Assembly: GCF_034674885.1 (NCBI RefSeq)
Contig: NZ_JAUCDS010000001.1
Coordinates: 124,001 to 188,000 of the forward strand
Length of the DNA: 64,000 nt
Origin: Castellaniella sp034674885
GTDB lineage: Bacteria > Pseudomonadota > Gammaproteobacteria > Burkholderiales > Burkholderiaceae_B
Reading direction: 5' to 3'
The notes under the pieces are model-generated. The model saw nothing but the letters and a program-made list of their open reading frames with translations, had not been told where the DNA came from and ran no database searches. The position numbers were made by a program, and so were the translations under genes. Shown piece by piece: positions 8,285 to 17,489 of the stretch (positions within the stretch are counted from its first letter, which is position 1; the number at the start of each line of letters is the position of its first letter).

Positions 8285-9196
8285 TCAGCCAGGTGCGCTG
8301 TCCTGCGCGTCGCCGACCAGCAGATCCACCAGTTCCTGTGCGAAGACCGGCAATTCCCCGGCCTCGCGCCAGCAGATGTGCAGTTTGCGCAGCGACCATT
8401 CGTCGGTGAGCGCAACGAGGCGGATCGGCAGGGTCTGTGCATAGCGCAAGGCGGCCGACTGCGGAATCACGCCGACGCCCACTCGCGCCGCTATCAGGCG
8501 GCAGACGGCCTCGAAATTGCCGACCTCTACCCGGAATTTCAGGATGCGGCCCAGGTCCTCGGCCGCCTTGAGCAAAAAGGAATGGATGGCGCTGGATTCG
8601 AACAGGCTGATGAAATCGTCGTCCAGTGTCTGCTCGAAGGCACAGGCAGCCTGCCCGGCCAGGGGGTGATCCGGATACGTGACCAGCACCAGCCGATCGG
8701 TGCGATACGGCAGGTAGCGCACGCCCGCCCCGCCGCTGCCCTGGGCCGTGATGCCGATATCCGCCACGCCGTCGGCCACGGCCTTGACGACCTGATAGCT
8801 GAGCCGCTCGCGCAGTTCGACATTGACGTCGGGATGGCTGACCAGGTAGCGGCCCAGCACGGCGGGAATGAACTCATTCATGGCTGTCGTGTTGGCATAG
8901 ACCCGAACCCGCCCCTTGATGCCCTTGGCGTATTCCTGGATCTCGCCGCGCAGGTGTTCCAGCTGGCGCAGCACCGTGCGGGCATGTTTGACGAACACCT
9001 CGCCCGAGGGAGTCAGGGTCACCCCCTGGCTGCCGCGATACAGCAGATCCGTGCCCAGGGCTTCTTCGAGGCTCTTGACCCGGTTGCTGGCAGCCGGCAG
9101 GGACAGGAACGTTCGCTCTGCGCCCTTGGTCAGGCTCTGGGCGCCAGCCACGTTGACCATGAGCTGCATGTCGGTGAGGTCAAAGCGTGTCGCCAT
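8285..9196 (-). CDS. LysR-family transcriptional regulator
   Basis: LysR-type regulator, 303 residues from the ATG at 9196 (MATRFDLTDMQLMVNVAGAQ). The helix-turn-helix is at residues 10-60 (SLTKGAERTFLSLPAASNRV, LLYRGSQGVTLTPSGEVF). The effector domain follows. It lies 116 bp upstream of the acyl-CoA dehydrogenase on the same strand and 164 bp from the divergent MmgE/PrpD gene, so it may control both sides. An in-frame ATG at 9553 would overlap the divergent gene and is rejected. Confidence 0.92.
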   Translation of the reverse strand: MATRFDLTDMQLMVNVAGAQSLTKGAERTFLSLPAASNRVKSLEEALGTDLLYRGSQGVTLTPSGEVFVKHARTVLRQLEHLRGEIQEYAKGIKGRVRVYANTTAMNEFIPAVLGRYLVSHPDVNVELRERLSYQVVKAVADGVADIGITAQGSGGAGVRYLPYRTDRLVLVTYPDHPLAGQAACAFEQTLDDDFISLFESSAIHSFLLKAAEDLGRILKFRVEVGNFEAVCRLIAARVGVGVIPQSAALRYAQTLPIRLVALTDEWSLRKLHICWREAGELPVFAQELVDLLVGDAQDSAPG

Positions 9197-9360
9197 GAAA
9201 CGGATATCCCTTACGGTTTGATGAAGCCAGTCTTCAGCAAACAATAATAGGCAAAAAATTCCCCATGAAGCAAAGTCACCCCTGAAAAAGCCCTGCGGCG
9301 CAGACTGCAGGCGCCTGCCGGCAAGGCCGGCCCCCACCCCATGCGTACCACAGGAAAACC

Positions 9361-10737
9361 ATGTCCCACCCCAGCGCAACACTGACCCGTTTCCTTGCCG
9401 ATCTTCGCTATGAACAGATCCCGGCCCCCGTGCTGCGACGGGCCGAAGACCTGCTGCTGGACACCCTGGGATCCATGCTGGCGGGATCGGGCGCGCGCGC
9501 CGTGCAGACCATCGCGCAGTACGGACAGGCCATGGGGCCGCAGCAAGGCCCATCGGAAAACCTGGTCACTCGCAGCGGCACCAGCCCGGTCTTCGCCGCG
9601 ATGAGCAATGCCGCCGCCGCCCACATGGTCGAACAGGACGACGTCCACAACGGATCGGTCTTTCACCCGGCCGCCGTCGTCATGCCGCCCGCCATGGCGC
9701 TCGCGCAGGCCCGGGGGGCCTCGGGCCGCGACCTGCTGACGGCCATCGTGGCCGGCTACGAAGCCGGCATCCGCATCGGTGAATTCCTGGGCCGCAGCCA
9801 CTATACGATCTTCCACACGACCGGCACGGCCGGGGCACCGGCGGCCGCCATGGCCTGCGGCAAGCTGCTGGGGCTGGATGCTGCCCGGATGCTGCACGCG
9901 CTGGGATCGGCGGGCACCCAGGCGGCCGGCCTGTGGGAATTCCTGCGCGACGGCGCGGATTCCAAGCAACTGCACACGGCCCGCGCCTCTGCCAATGGCC
10001 TGATGGCCGCCTGGCTGGCTGCGCGAGACTTCACCGGCGCCAGCCGCATCCTGGAAGGCCCCCAGGGCATGGCAGCGGGCATGTCCCGCGATGCCGACCC
10101 GCTCCGGCTGACCGACGGCCTGGGCTCGCGCTGGGCGCTGCTGGAAACGTCCTTCAAATACCATGCGTCCTGCCGCCACACCCACCCTGCGGCCGATGCG
10201 CTGCTGTCCGTCGTGCAGGCGCACAACCTGGGCATCGCCGATATCGCCCAGGTGACGGCGCACGTCCACCAGGGCGCCATCGATGTCCTGGGTCCGGTCG
10301 TGAACCCTGCGACAGTGCACCAATCGAAATTTTCCATGGGCACAGTGCTGGGCCTGATCGCAAAGCATCGCAAAGCCGGCCTGCAGGAATTCGACGAGGC
10401 CCCAGCCGACTCGGACATTGCAGATTTCCGGGCACGCGTCACGATGCAGCTGGATCCGGAAGTGGACGGCGCCTACCCGCAGCGCTGGATCGGCAAGGTC
10501 ACGGTCACGACGCGCGATGGCCGCACGCTGAGCGGCCGCGTCGACACCCCCAAGGGCGACCCGGACAACACCCTGATCCGCCCCGAAATCGAGGACAAGG
10601 TCCGCCGCCTGGGGCGTTATCAGAATGCCGCCAGCGCAGCCGACATCGACGCCATGATCCAGCGCGTCTGGACTCTGGCCGACACCGCCCGGGTGGGGGA
10701 CTTCTGTCCCCGGGATGGCGCGCCCGCGCGCCCCTGA
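9361..10737 (+). CDS. MmgE/PrpD family protein (2-methylcitrate dehydratase-like)
   Basis: MmgE/PrpD-family lyase of 458 residues. The family includes 2-methylcitrate dehydratase, cis-aconitate decarboxylase and iminodisuccinate epimerase. Landmarks: LLLDTLGSMLAGSGARAV, an AAAHMVEQDDVHNGSVFHPA active-site region with conserved Asp/His, VAGYEAGIRIGEFLGRSHY, the GTAGAPAAAMACGKLLGLD loop, and YHASCRHTHPAADALL. A clear AGGA site precedes the ATG. Followed after 31 bp by an MFS gene. The family does not fix the reaction; with the nearby CoA-transferase, dehydrogenase and hydratase, a C4-C7 di- or tricarboxylate is likely. Confidence 0.9.
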   Translation: MSHPSATLTRFLADLRYEQIPAPVLRRAEDLLLDTLGSMLAGSGARAVQTIAQYGQAMGPQQGPSENLVTRSGTSPVFAAMSNAAAAHMVEQDDVHNGSVFHPAAVVMPPAMALAQARGASGRDLLTAIVAGYEAGIRIGEFLGRSHYTIFHTTGTAGAPAAAMACGKLLGLDAARMLHALGSAGTQAAGLWEFLRDGADSKQLHTARASANGLMAAWLAARDFTGASRILEGPQGMAAGMSRDADPLRLTDGLGSRWALLETSFKYHASCRHTHPAADALLSVVQAHNLGIADIAQVTAHVHQGAIDVLGPVVNPATVHQSKFSMGTVLGLIAKHRKAGLQEFDEAPADSDIADFRARVTMQLDPEVDGAYPQRWIGKVTVTTRDGRTLSGRVDTPKGDPDNTLIRPEIEDKVRRLGRYQNAASAADIDAMIQRVWTLADTARVGDFCPRDGAPARP

Positions 10738-10768
10738 CGGCATCCCGCACCAGGATTATGATTCCCTG

Positions 10769-11992
10769 ATGTCTGCCGCCACCGACTCAGCCGCCACGCC
10801 GCCCGCCTCGTCCGCACTGACGTTGGCCGCCACCCTGACCATCCAGTCCCTGGTGTCCATGTCCCTGCTGACGCTGCCGGCCATTGCGCCGGTCGTCGCC
10901 GACGTGCTGGGCGTGCCGGCCGCCTACGTCGGGGTCTACGTGGCCCTGGCCTATCTGGGCGCCATGGCAGCCAGCCTGCTGTCCGGATCCGCCACCCGGC
11001 GCTACGGCGCCATCCGCGCCAGCCAGGCCGGCATGGTGCTGTGCGCGCTGGGGCTGGCGCTGTGCACGATCGCATCCGTGCCGATCATGGCCATCGGCGC
11101 CCTGCTGGTCGGCCTGGGCTACGGTCCCATTACGCCGGCCAGCTCGCACCTGCTGGCCCGCACCACGCCCGCCCACCGCATGTCTTTCGTTTTCTCGATC
11201 AAGCAGACCGGCGTGCCCCTGGGCGGCGTGCTGGCCGGCCTGATCGTGCCAGGCCTGGCCCATTGGGCAGGCTGGCAGGCAGCCCTGCTGATCGTCGCCG
11301 CCGGCAATTTGCTGTGCGCACTGGCGATCCAGCCGCTGCGCCCCGCCCTGGATGCCGACCAGAACCCCCTGCAAAAGCTGTCCGCAGGCAATGGTCTGAT
11401 CGGCCCGCTGAAACTCGTCTTCAGCCAGCGCAGCCTGGCGGTGCTGGCCGGTGTCTCGTTCCTGTTTTCGATTGCCCAGCTGTCCCTGACGTCCTACCTG
11501 GTGACGTTCCTGAACCACGACCTGCACATGGACCTGATCGCAGCCGGCGTCATCCTGGCCGTATCCCAGGCGGCCGGGGTCGGCGGCCGCCTGCTGTGGG
11601 GCTATCTGTCGGATCACTATTTCGGCCCGGTCCGGACCCTGGCTGGCCTGTCCGCCCTGATCGCCCTGTGCGCCCTGGGTACGCCGCTGCTGCAGGCCGT
11701 CGACTCGAACGCGATCGTGCTGGTGGTGCTGTGCCTGTTCGGGGGCAGCGCCATCGGCTGGAACGGCGTGTACCTGGCCGAAGTCGCGCGCCAGGCCCCT
11801 GCCGGCCAGGCCAGCATCGCCACGGGCGGCACGCTGGCCATGACGTTCCTGGGGGTGGTGGTCGGCCCACCGATCTTTGGCTGGATCGCGTCGTTGTCGG
11901 GCAGCTACGGGTTCGCCTATGCCACGCTGGTGGTGCCTGCAGGCATCTGTCTGATGCTGCTGTGGCGGTATCGGGCGGCGTTCGGGCGCTAG
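10769..11992 (+). CDS. MFS transporter
   Basis: Major facilitator superfamily transporter of 407 residues with about twelve transmembrane segments. Features include the loop 2-3 signature region SGSATRRYGAIRASQAG, the GLGYGPITPASSHLLARTTP segment, and FSIKQTGVPLGGVLAGLIVP, which resembles the cyanate/organic-anion transporter branch. The ATG at 10769 is used; an in-frame ATG at 10715 would overlap the upstream gene and gives a poor N-terminus. Same direction and close spacing to the MmgE/PrpD gene suggest a two-gene operon, importing or exporting the compound handled there. It overlaps the convergent LysR gene by four bases. Confidence 0.9.
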   Translation: MSAATDSAATPPASSALTLAATLTIQSLVSMSLLTLPAIAPVVADVLGVPAAYVGVYVALAYLGAMAASLLSGSATRRYGAIRASQAGMVLCALGLALCTIASVPIMAIGALLVGLGYGPITPASSHLLARTTPAHRMSFVFSIKQTGVPLGGVLAGLIVPGLAHWAGWQAALLIVAAGNLLCALAIQPLRPALDADQNPLQKLSAGNGLIGPLKLVFSQRSLAVLAGVSFLFSIAQLSLTSYLVTFLNHDLHMDLIAAGVILAVSQAAGVGGRLLWGYLSDHYFGPVRTLAGLSALIALCALGTPLLQAVDSNAIVLVVLCLFGGSAIGWNGVYLAEVARQAPAGQASIATGGTLAMTFLGVVVGPPIFGWIASLSGSYGFAYATLVVPAGICLMLLWRYRAAFGR

Positions 11993-12882
11993 CTCTCCAT
12001 GGCCTCGCCGAGATAATCCAGGAACGAACGCACGGCCGGCGACATGCCGCGACGCGACAGATACGCGGCATGCACGATGCCCGAAGGCAGCGACCACCCG
12101 GGCAGGACCGATTCCAGACGGCCCTGGGCAATGTCCTCGTGGCACATGTAGTCGGGAATCATCCCGATACCGACACCCCCGATGATCGCATACAGCAGCG
12201 ACAACAGATCGTCCACGATGCATGCGGCGCGGCACACGGCCTGGCACTGTGCCCCTTGCGGCCCGGCCAGGGCGAAGTGGATCTTGCCCGCCTGCGCGGA
12301 CATCCCTGCCGCATCGAAGCGTTCCAGATCATCGGGGTGGACTGGCCTGCCCAGGCGCTGCAGCAATTCCGGGCTGGCGACCAGCAGGCCATGGCTCAGG
12401 CCCAGCCGCTTGATGACGGCGCTGCCGCTGTCGTCAAGGCTTTGGCGCACCCGCAAGGCGACGTCCACGCGTTCGCTGACCAGATCGACCACGCGATTGC
12501 TGACCTCGAGTTCCAGCCTGACCAGCGGGTGACGCTTCAGGTAGGCCGGGATCAGGGGCGCAATCACTGACTGAGCGAGCGTGACGGGGCAGGACACCCG
12601 CAGCGGGCCGCGCGGTTCGGCCAGGATCCGGGAGATTTCCGCGTGCGCCTGCTCGGCTTCTTCTCGCACGGCGACGCAGTGACGGACGTACTGCTCGCCC
12701 GCCAGCGTCAGAGAGAGCTTGCGTGTAGTGCGGTTCAGCAGCCGCACGCCCAGTTCGGTTTCCAGCCGTGCGATCCGCCTGGACAGGCGCGAGGTCGGCA
12801 GATCCAGCGCGCGCGCCGCCCCCACGAAACTGCCGTGCTCCACGACTTCCGCGAAATAGCGCATATCGTTCAGATCCTGCAT
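11989..12882 (-). CDS. LysR-family transcriptional regulator, divergent from azoR
   Basis: LysR-type regulator of 297 residues. The DNA-binding region is MRYFAEVVEHGSFVGAARAL, LPTSRLSRRIARLETELGVR, LLNRTTRKLSLTLAG, the subgroup (CrgA/AaeR-like) often divergent from oxidoreductases. The effector domain runs from about residue 90. It is divergent from the azoreductase gene with 128 bp between starts, so it probably controls it. The 3' end overlaps the MFS gene by four bases. Confidence 0.93.
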   Translation of the reverse strand: MQDLNDMRYFAEVVEHGSFVGAARALDLPTSRLSRRIARLETELGVRLLNRTTRKLSLTLAGEQYVRHCVAVREEAEQAHAEISRILAEPRGPLRVSCPVTLAQSVIAPLIPAYLKRHPLVRLELEVSNRVVDLVSERVDVALRVRQSLDDSGSAVIKRLGLSHGLLVASPELLQRLGRPVHPDDLERFDAAGMSAQAGKIHFALAGPQGAQCQAVCRAACIVDDLLSLLYAIIGGVGIGMIPDYMCHEDIAQGRLESVLPGWSLPSGIVHAAYLSRRGMSPAVRSFLDYLGEAMES

Positions 12883-13010
12883 GGATGATTCACCCCAAAA
12901 ATAGAATGCTGTAAGCCTTGACAGCCATATTATCTATTTCATACCGGTAATGGAAAATATCGTTCATCCAAGGCCTTGTCCGGGCCTATCACTCACACAA
13001 GGTATTCTCC

Positions 13011-13619
13011 ATGAAGCTCCTGCACATTGACTCCAGCATCACCGGTTCCGATTCCATCACGCGCCGTCTGTCCCAGGACATCGTGGCGCAACAGCGGGCC
13101 GCGCACCCCGGCCTGCAGGTCGAATACCTGGATCTGGCCGCCCAGGCCCCCCAGCCCCTGTCGCTGAACGCGCTCGGCTTCCGGATGCCGGCGGACGATG
13201 CCGCGATCACCGAGACCCAGCGCCAGGAAAATGAAGTCTCCGAGGCCCTGGTCAGTCAGCTGATCGCAGCCGATATCGTCGTCATCGGCGCGCCGATGTA
13301 CAACTTCACCATTCCCGCCCAGCTCAAGTCCTGGCTGGACCGCGTGGCCCAGGCCGGCCGCACGTTCAAATACACCGAGACCGGTCCGGTCGGCCTGCTG
13401 GGCGACAAGACGGTGATCCTGGCGCTGAGCCGCGGCGGCATCTATTCCGCCAACCCGGCCATGGAGCATCAGGAAAGCTACCTGAAATCGATCTTCGGTT
13501 TCATGGGCGTCACCGACATCCGCGTCGTGCGCGCCGAGGGCATGAACATGGGTCCCGAGCATCGCGAGCGCGGCCTGGCCCAGGCTCAGGCCGATATCGA
13601 GGCGCTGCTGGCCGCCTGA
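13011..13619 (+). CDS. azoR: FMN-dependent NADH:quinone oxidoreductase / azoreductase
   Basis: Flavodoxin-fold FMN oxidoreductase of 202 residues, the normal AzoR length. It reduces quinones and azo dyes with NADH in the cytoplasm. Visible features: LLHIDSSITGSDSITRRLSQ (FMN phosphate loop), ADIVVIGAPMYNFTIPAQLK (the APMYNF signature), WLDRVAQAGRTFKYTETGPV, and LSRGGIYS. AAGG ribosome site before the ATG. A TTGACA sequence at 12918 on the + strand may be part of its promoter. The divergent LysR gene is the probable thiol- or quinone-responsive regulator. Confidence 0.94.
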   Translation: MKLLHIDSSITGSDSITRRLSQDIVAQQRAAHPGLQVEYLDLAAQAPQPLSLNALGFRMPADDAAITETQRQENEVSEALVSQLIAADIVVIGAPMYNFTIPAQLKSWLDRVAQAGRTFKYTETGPVGLLGDKTVILALSRGGIYSANPAMEHQESYLKSIFGFMGVTDIRVVRAEGMNMGPEHRERGLAQAQADIEALLAA

Positions 13620-13662
13620 TCATTCGGGCCGGCCCGGCCCCGGCGGGCGGCGCCGATCCGGG

Positions 13663-14421
13663 TCAGACGAACATGCCGCCGGACGCCTCGATGCGCTGCG
13701 CGTTGACCCAGCGGCTGTCCGGCGACAACAGGGCAGCGACCAGGTCGCCGATGTCATCCGGCTTGCCGGCACGCCCAAGCGCCGTCACCGAAGCGACAAA
13801 AGCATTCATTTCCCGGTCGTCGCGAACGGCCCCGCCGTGGAAGTCGGTCTCGATGGCGCCCGGTGCAATGGTGTTCACCGCGATGCCGCGCGGTCCCAGT
13901 TCCTGGGCCAGGTAGCGCGTCATCACCTCGATGCCGCCCTTCATCACCGCATAAGCGGCGAAATTGGGCAGCGAAAAGCGCGTCAGGCCGGACGATACGT
14001 TCAGGATCCGACCGCCGTCGCGCAACAGCGGCAGCAAGGCCTGGGTCAGGAAGAACGGCCCCTTGAGATGCACGCGCATCAGTTCGTCGAATTGCGCCTC
14101 GGTGGTATCGGCGAACGCGGCATAGATTCCCATCCCTGCGTTGTTGACCAGGTGATCGAATCCCGTGCTGCGCCATTGACTGGACAAGGTCTCCCGGACC
14201 TGCGCGGCGAACCCGGCAAAGCTGGCGCTGTCGCCAACGTCGAGCTGCAGCGCCGCAGCCCGTCGCCCCTTGTCCTGGATGCGGGATACGACTGCGTCGG
14301 CCGCTGCACGGTCGGCGCGGTAGGTCAGGATCACGTCGTTGCCCCGGTCGGCGAGCTTGATCGCTGCGTCACGGCCCAGGCCCCGGCTGCCGCCAGTGAT
14401 GAGTGAAATAGTGGAATGCAT
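13663..14421 (-). CDS. SDR-family oxidoreductase
   Basis: Classical short-chain dehydrogenase/reductase, 252 residues. The NAD(P)-binding TGGSRGLGR motif is at residues 9-17, NNAG near 100, the catalytic Ser in NVSSG near 150 and YAVMK (Tyr and Lys) near 165. The C-terminal region APGAIETDF and VNAQRIEASGGMF is family-typical. Arg in the first glycine-rich loop and an Arg at the end of beta-2 suggest NADPH preference. Divergent from a LysR gene, as is common for quinone or xenobiotic-responsive SDRs. Substrate unknown. Confidence 0.93.
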   Translation of the reverse strand: MHSTISLITGGSRGLGRDAAIKLADRGNDVILTYRADRAAADAVVSRIQDKGRRAAALQLDVGDSASFAGFAAQVRETLSSQWRSTGFDHLVNNAGMGIYAAFADTTEAQFDELMRVHLKGPFFLTQALLPLLRDGGRILNVSSGLTRFSLPNFAAYAVMKGGIEVMTRYLAQELGPRGIAVNTIAPGAIETDFHGGAVRDDREMNAFVASVTALGRAGKPDDIGDLVAALLSPDSRWVNAQRIEASGGMFV

Positions 14422-14533
14422 GGATTTCTCCGGTATCAGGCTGTGGAATCAGCGGAGAAATCATTCTATTGAACGGAACAAATGATATAAATAGGCGATT
14501 CATGAAAACATAGTTCCACGAAAAGAGACAGTG

Positions 14534-15439
14534 ATGAGCAGAATCCAGGACATGCAGATCTTCAGGCGCGTGGCGGAACTGAGCGGCTTCAGCGCAGCCG
14601 CCGACAGCCTGGGGTTGCCCAAGGCCACGGTATCCGGCGCCGTGCGCCGACTGGAAGACCGATTGGGCACCCGGCTGCTGCATCGCACCACCCGCCGTGT
14701 GAGCCTGACGCTGGACGGCGAGGTGTTCTACCAGCGGTGCCGCGACCTGCTGGCCGATCTCGAGGAACTGGAAAACCTGTTCCTGAGCAGCGACCAGGCG
14801 CTGACAGGCGTGATCCGCACCGACATGTCCAACGGGATCCTGCAGAACATGATCATGGCCCGCCTGCCCGAATTCCTGGATGCGCATCCCCTGCTGAAGG
14901 TGGAGATGAGCAGCACCGATCAGTTCATCGACCTGGTGCGCGGCGGATTCGACTGCGTATTCCGGGTCGGCGAACCCGGCGACCTGAACCTGGTGGCGCG
15001 CAGGCTCGGCCACCTGCCCTTCATCAACTGCGCCAGCCCGGCCTATCTGCAGCGCCACGGAATACCGCAGACCGTAGACGACCTGCGCAGCCACAGACTG
15101 GTCCATTACGTCAGCCATCTGGGAGCCAGCGATCCGGGATTCGAATACCCCGTTCGCGGCGGATACGAGTCCCTGCCCATGCCCGGCGCGCTCACGGTCA
15201 ACCACGTGCACTCGTATGAAGCCGCCGCGATCGCAGGAATCGGGATCATCCAGGTGCCGGAGGCGCACGCGCGGCACCTGATCGAAGCCGGAAACCTGGT
15301 GGAAATCCTGCCGGACCACCGCCCCCGGTCCCTGCCCGTATCGGTGCTCTACCAAGGGCGCCGTCACCTGGCGCGGCGTACCCAGGTTTTCATGGAATGG
15401 GCGCAGACCGTCATTGATCCCATCCTGGAGAAAGACTGA
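14534..15439 (+). CDS. LysR-family transcriptional regulator, divergent from the SDR gene
   Basis: LysR-type regulator of 301 residues. The N-terminal HTH reads MQIFRRVAELSGFSAAADSL, LPKATVSGAVRRLEDRLGTR, LLHRTTRRVSLTLDG. The effector domain has FRVGEPGDLNLVARRLGHLP and an AGIGIIQVPEAHARHLIEAG segment. The ATG at 14534 with AAAGAGA upstream is preferred over the adjacent in-frame GTG at 14531. It probably regulates the divergent SDR gene (112 bp between starts). Confidence 0.92.
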   Translation: MSRIQDMQIFRRVAELSGFSAAADSLGLPKATVSGAVRRLEDRLGTRLLHRTTRRVSLTLDGEVFYQRCRDLLADLEELENLFLSSDQALTGVIRTDMSNGILQNMIMARLPEFLDAHPLLKVEMSSTDQFIDLVRGGFDCVFRVGEPGDLNLVARRLGHLPFINCASPAYLQRHGIPQTVDDLRSHRLVHYVSHLGASDPGFEYPVRGGYESLPMPGALTVNHVHSYEAAAIAGIGIIQVPEAHARHLIEAGNLVEILPDHRPRSLPVSVLYQGRRHLARRTQVFMEWAQTVIDPILEKD

Positions 15440-15458
15440 CCCCGGACATGCGCCGGGG
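15440..15458. terminator. Short convergent-gene hairpin
   Basis: A perfect 6-bp GC stem (CCCCGG / CCGGGG) with a 7-base loop lies between the convergent ends of the LysR gene and glmS. It has no flanking T-run. A weak bidirectional terminator is a fair guess. Confidence 0.4.
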
Positions 15459-15466
15459 GCGGGGCA

Positions 15467-17299
15467 TCATTCCACCGTCACGCTTTTCGCCAGGTTGCGC
15501 GGCTTGTCCACGTCCGTGCCTCGGGCGCAGGCCGTGTGATAGGCCAGCAACTGCAGCGGCACCGTATGCAAAATGGGCGACAGCTTGCCGTAGTGTTCCG
15601 GCATGCGGATGACGTGCATGCCCGATGCCCCCACTATCTGCGAGTCGGCATCGGCAAAGACGTACAGTTCGCCGCCGCGCGCGCGCACTTCCTGCATGTT
15701 GGACTTCAGCTTTTCCAGCAGTTCGTCGTGCGGCGCCACCGTGACCACCGGCATGGCGTCAGTCACCAGGGCCAGCGGGCCGTGCTTCAGTTCGCCGGCG
15801 GGATAGGCTTCGGCGTGGATGTAGCTGATTTCCTTCAGCTTCAGCGCGCCTTCCAGGGCGATGGGATAGTGCATGCCGCGCCCCAGGAACAAAGCGTTTT
15901 CCTTGCTGGCGAAGCGTTCGGCCCAGGCGATGATCTGCGGTTCCAGGGCCAGCACGGCGGCAATGGCTGCCGGCAGGTGGCGCAGGGATTTGACGGCCTG
16001 CTGTTCAGCGGCGTCATCCAGCCGGCCATGGGTCTGCGCCAGCGCCAGTGTCAGCAGGTACAGCGCCGTCAGCTGGGTGGTGAAGGCCTTGGTGGACGCC
16101 ACGCCGATCTCTACCCCGGCCCGGGTGATGAAGGCCAGCTTGCACTCGCGCACCATGGCGCTGGTGGCCACGTTGCAGATGGTCAGGGTGTGCTCCATGC
16201 CCAGGCTGCGGGCGTGTTTCAGCGCCGCCAGGGTGTCGGCCGTCTCGCCCGACTGGGAAATGGTCACGACCAGGGTGCGCGGATCGGGCACGCTGGTACG
16301 GTAGCGGTATTCGCTGGCGATCTCGACGTTGACCGGGATCCCGGCGATCGATTCGATCCAGTAGCGCGCCGTCAGCCCGGCGTAATAACTGGTGCCGCAG
16401 GCCAGGATCAGCACACGGTCGATGGCCTTGAACACCCCATGGGCACCATCACCGAACAATTCCGGCATGATGGCGTCGATCCCCTGCAGGGTATCGCCCA
16501 CGGCGCGCGGCTGTTCGAAGATTTCCTTTTGCATGAAATGACGATAGGGGCCCAGTTCGGCCTCGCCCGTGTGGGCCTGGACGGTATGCACGGGCCGGTC
16601 CACAGGCTGGCCCTGAGCATCGCTGACCCAGACGCGGGACAGTTGCAGGTCCACCACGTCGCCGTCTTCCAGGTACATGATCTGGTCGGTCGTGCCCGCC
16701 AGCGCCAGCGGGTCGGACGCCAGGTAATTGCCCTGTTCGCTGCAGCCCACCACCAGGGGCGACCCCTGGCGCGCCCCGACCACGCGGTGGGGTTCCTGCG
16801 CGCAGAACACGGCGATGGCATAGGCGCCTTCCAGGCGTCGCGTCGCCTGCTGCACGGCGGCGAACAGATCGCCGTCGTACAGATGATCCACCAGGTGGGC
16901 GATCACTTCCGTATCGGTCTGGCTGTGGAACACATAGCCCACCGCCTGCAGTTCAGCACGCAACGCGTCATGGTTCTCGATGATGCCGTTATGCACCAGC
17001 CCGATGCGCGGCGCCCCGTTTTCCGGGCCGGAGAAATGCGGGTGGGCATTGTGCGTCAGCGGCGCCCCATGGGTGGCCCAGCGAGTGTGGGCAATGCCGG
17101 TCAGCCCCTGGACGCCGTCCTGCGCGGCCTGGGCCGCCAGTTCCGCCACGCGCTGGGTGCTGCGCACCCGCAACAGGCCGGTGCCGGTATGCACAGCTAC
17201 GCCGCAGGAATCATAGCCACGGTATTCCAGACGGCGCAGGCCTTCCAGCAGAATGGGAACGATATTGTGACGCGCAACGGCGCCGACGATGCCACACAT
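15467..17299 (-). CDS. glmS: Glutamine-fructose-6-phosphate aminotransferase (isomerizing)
   Basis: Makes glucosamine-6-phosphate from fructose-6-phosphate and glutamine, the first step to UDP-GlcNAc for peptidoglycan and lipopolysaccharide. 610 residues, full length. The N-terminal class II amidotransferase has Cys2 as nucleophile (MCGIVGAVARHN), ARWATHG and HNGIIENHD. Two SIS domains follow (ACGTSYYAGLTARYWIE; TISQSGETADTLAALKHARS; GRGMHYPIALEGALKLKEIS). The C-terminus DKPRNLAKSVTVE is canonical. It is divergent from an AsnC-type gene across a region with three palindromes; a TATAAT reading towards glmS sits inside the central palindrome. Confidence 0.97.
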   Translation of the reverse strand: MCGIVGAVARHNIVPILLEGLRRLEYRGYDSCGVAVHTGTGLLRVRSTQRVAELAAQAAQDGVQGLTGIAHTRWATHGAPLTHNAHPHFSGPENGAPRIGLVHNGIIENHDALRAELQAVGYVFHSQTDTEVIAHLVDHLYDGDLFAAVQQATRRLEGAYAIAVFCAQEPHRVVGARQGSPLVVGCSEQGNYLASDPLALAGTTDQIMYLEDGDVVDLQLSRVWVSDAQGQPVDRPVHTVQAHTGEAELGPYRHFMQKEIFEQPRAVGDTLQGIDAIMPELFGDGAHGVFKAIDRVLILACGTSYYAGLTARYWIESIAGIPVNVEIASEYRYRTSVPDPRTLVVTISQSGETADTLAALKHARSLGMEHTLTICNVATSAMVRECKLAFITRAGVEIGVASTKAFTTQLTALYLLTLALAQTHGRLDDAAEQQAVKSLRHLPAAIAAVLALEPQIIAWAERFASKENALFLGRGMHYPIALEGALKLKEISYIHAEAYPAGELKHGPLALVTDAMPVVTVAPHDELLEKLKSNMQEVRARGGELYVFADADSQIVGASGMHVIRMPEHYGKLSPILHTVPLQLLAYHTACARGTDVDKPRNLAKSVTVE

Positions 17300-17394
17300 G
17301 AGGATGCTCCTGAAATCAAATCATGGGGCCCTGCGAACCGGTCGCAACCGACCCCCGAAATCCTGTTCAGCCGCTATTGTGTCTCGACCACAAA

Positions 17395-17466
17395 GAAATA
17401 TGATTTCTATTTTCTATTTAATATGAAATTATATTTCTTTGGTTTTATTGAATGAAATATAATTTC
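17395..17466. promoter_or_regulatory. Three phased AT palindromes with divergent -10 boxes (AsnC/Lrp operator)
   Basis: Three 13-bp near-palindromes of the form GAAATATRATTTC occur at 17395-17407, 17425-17437 and 17454-17466, centres 30 and 29 bp apart. The second and third, with flanks, are exact reverse complements (ATATGAAATTATATTTC and GAAATATAATTTCATAT). The second contains TATAAT on the minus strand (17428-17433), facing glmS. The third contains TATAAT on the plus strand (17458-17463), facing the AsnC gene 27 bp away. Even spacing of about three helical turns is typical of Lrp/AsnC oligomer binding. Autoregulation and control of glmS are inferred. Confidence 0.75.
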
Positions 17467-17489
17467 ATATTCTTTCTGGGAGATTCGGC

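Noticed and set aside
15536..17455. 639-codon frame opposite glmS
   Set aside because: No domain features; glmS on the other strand is complete and conserved.
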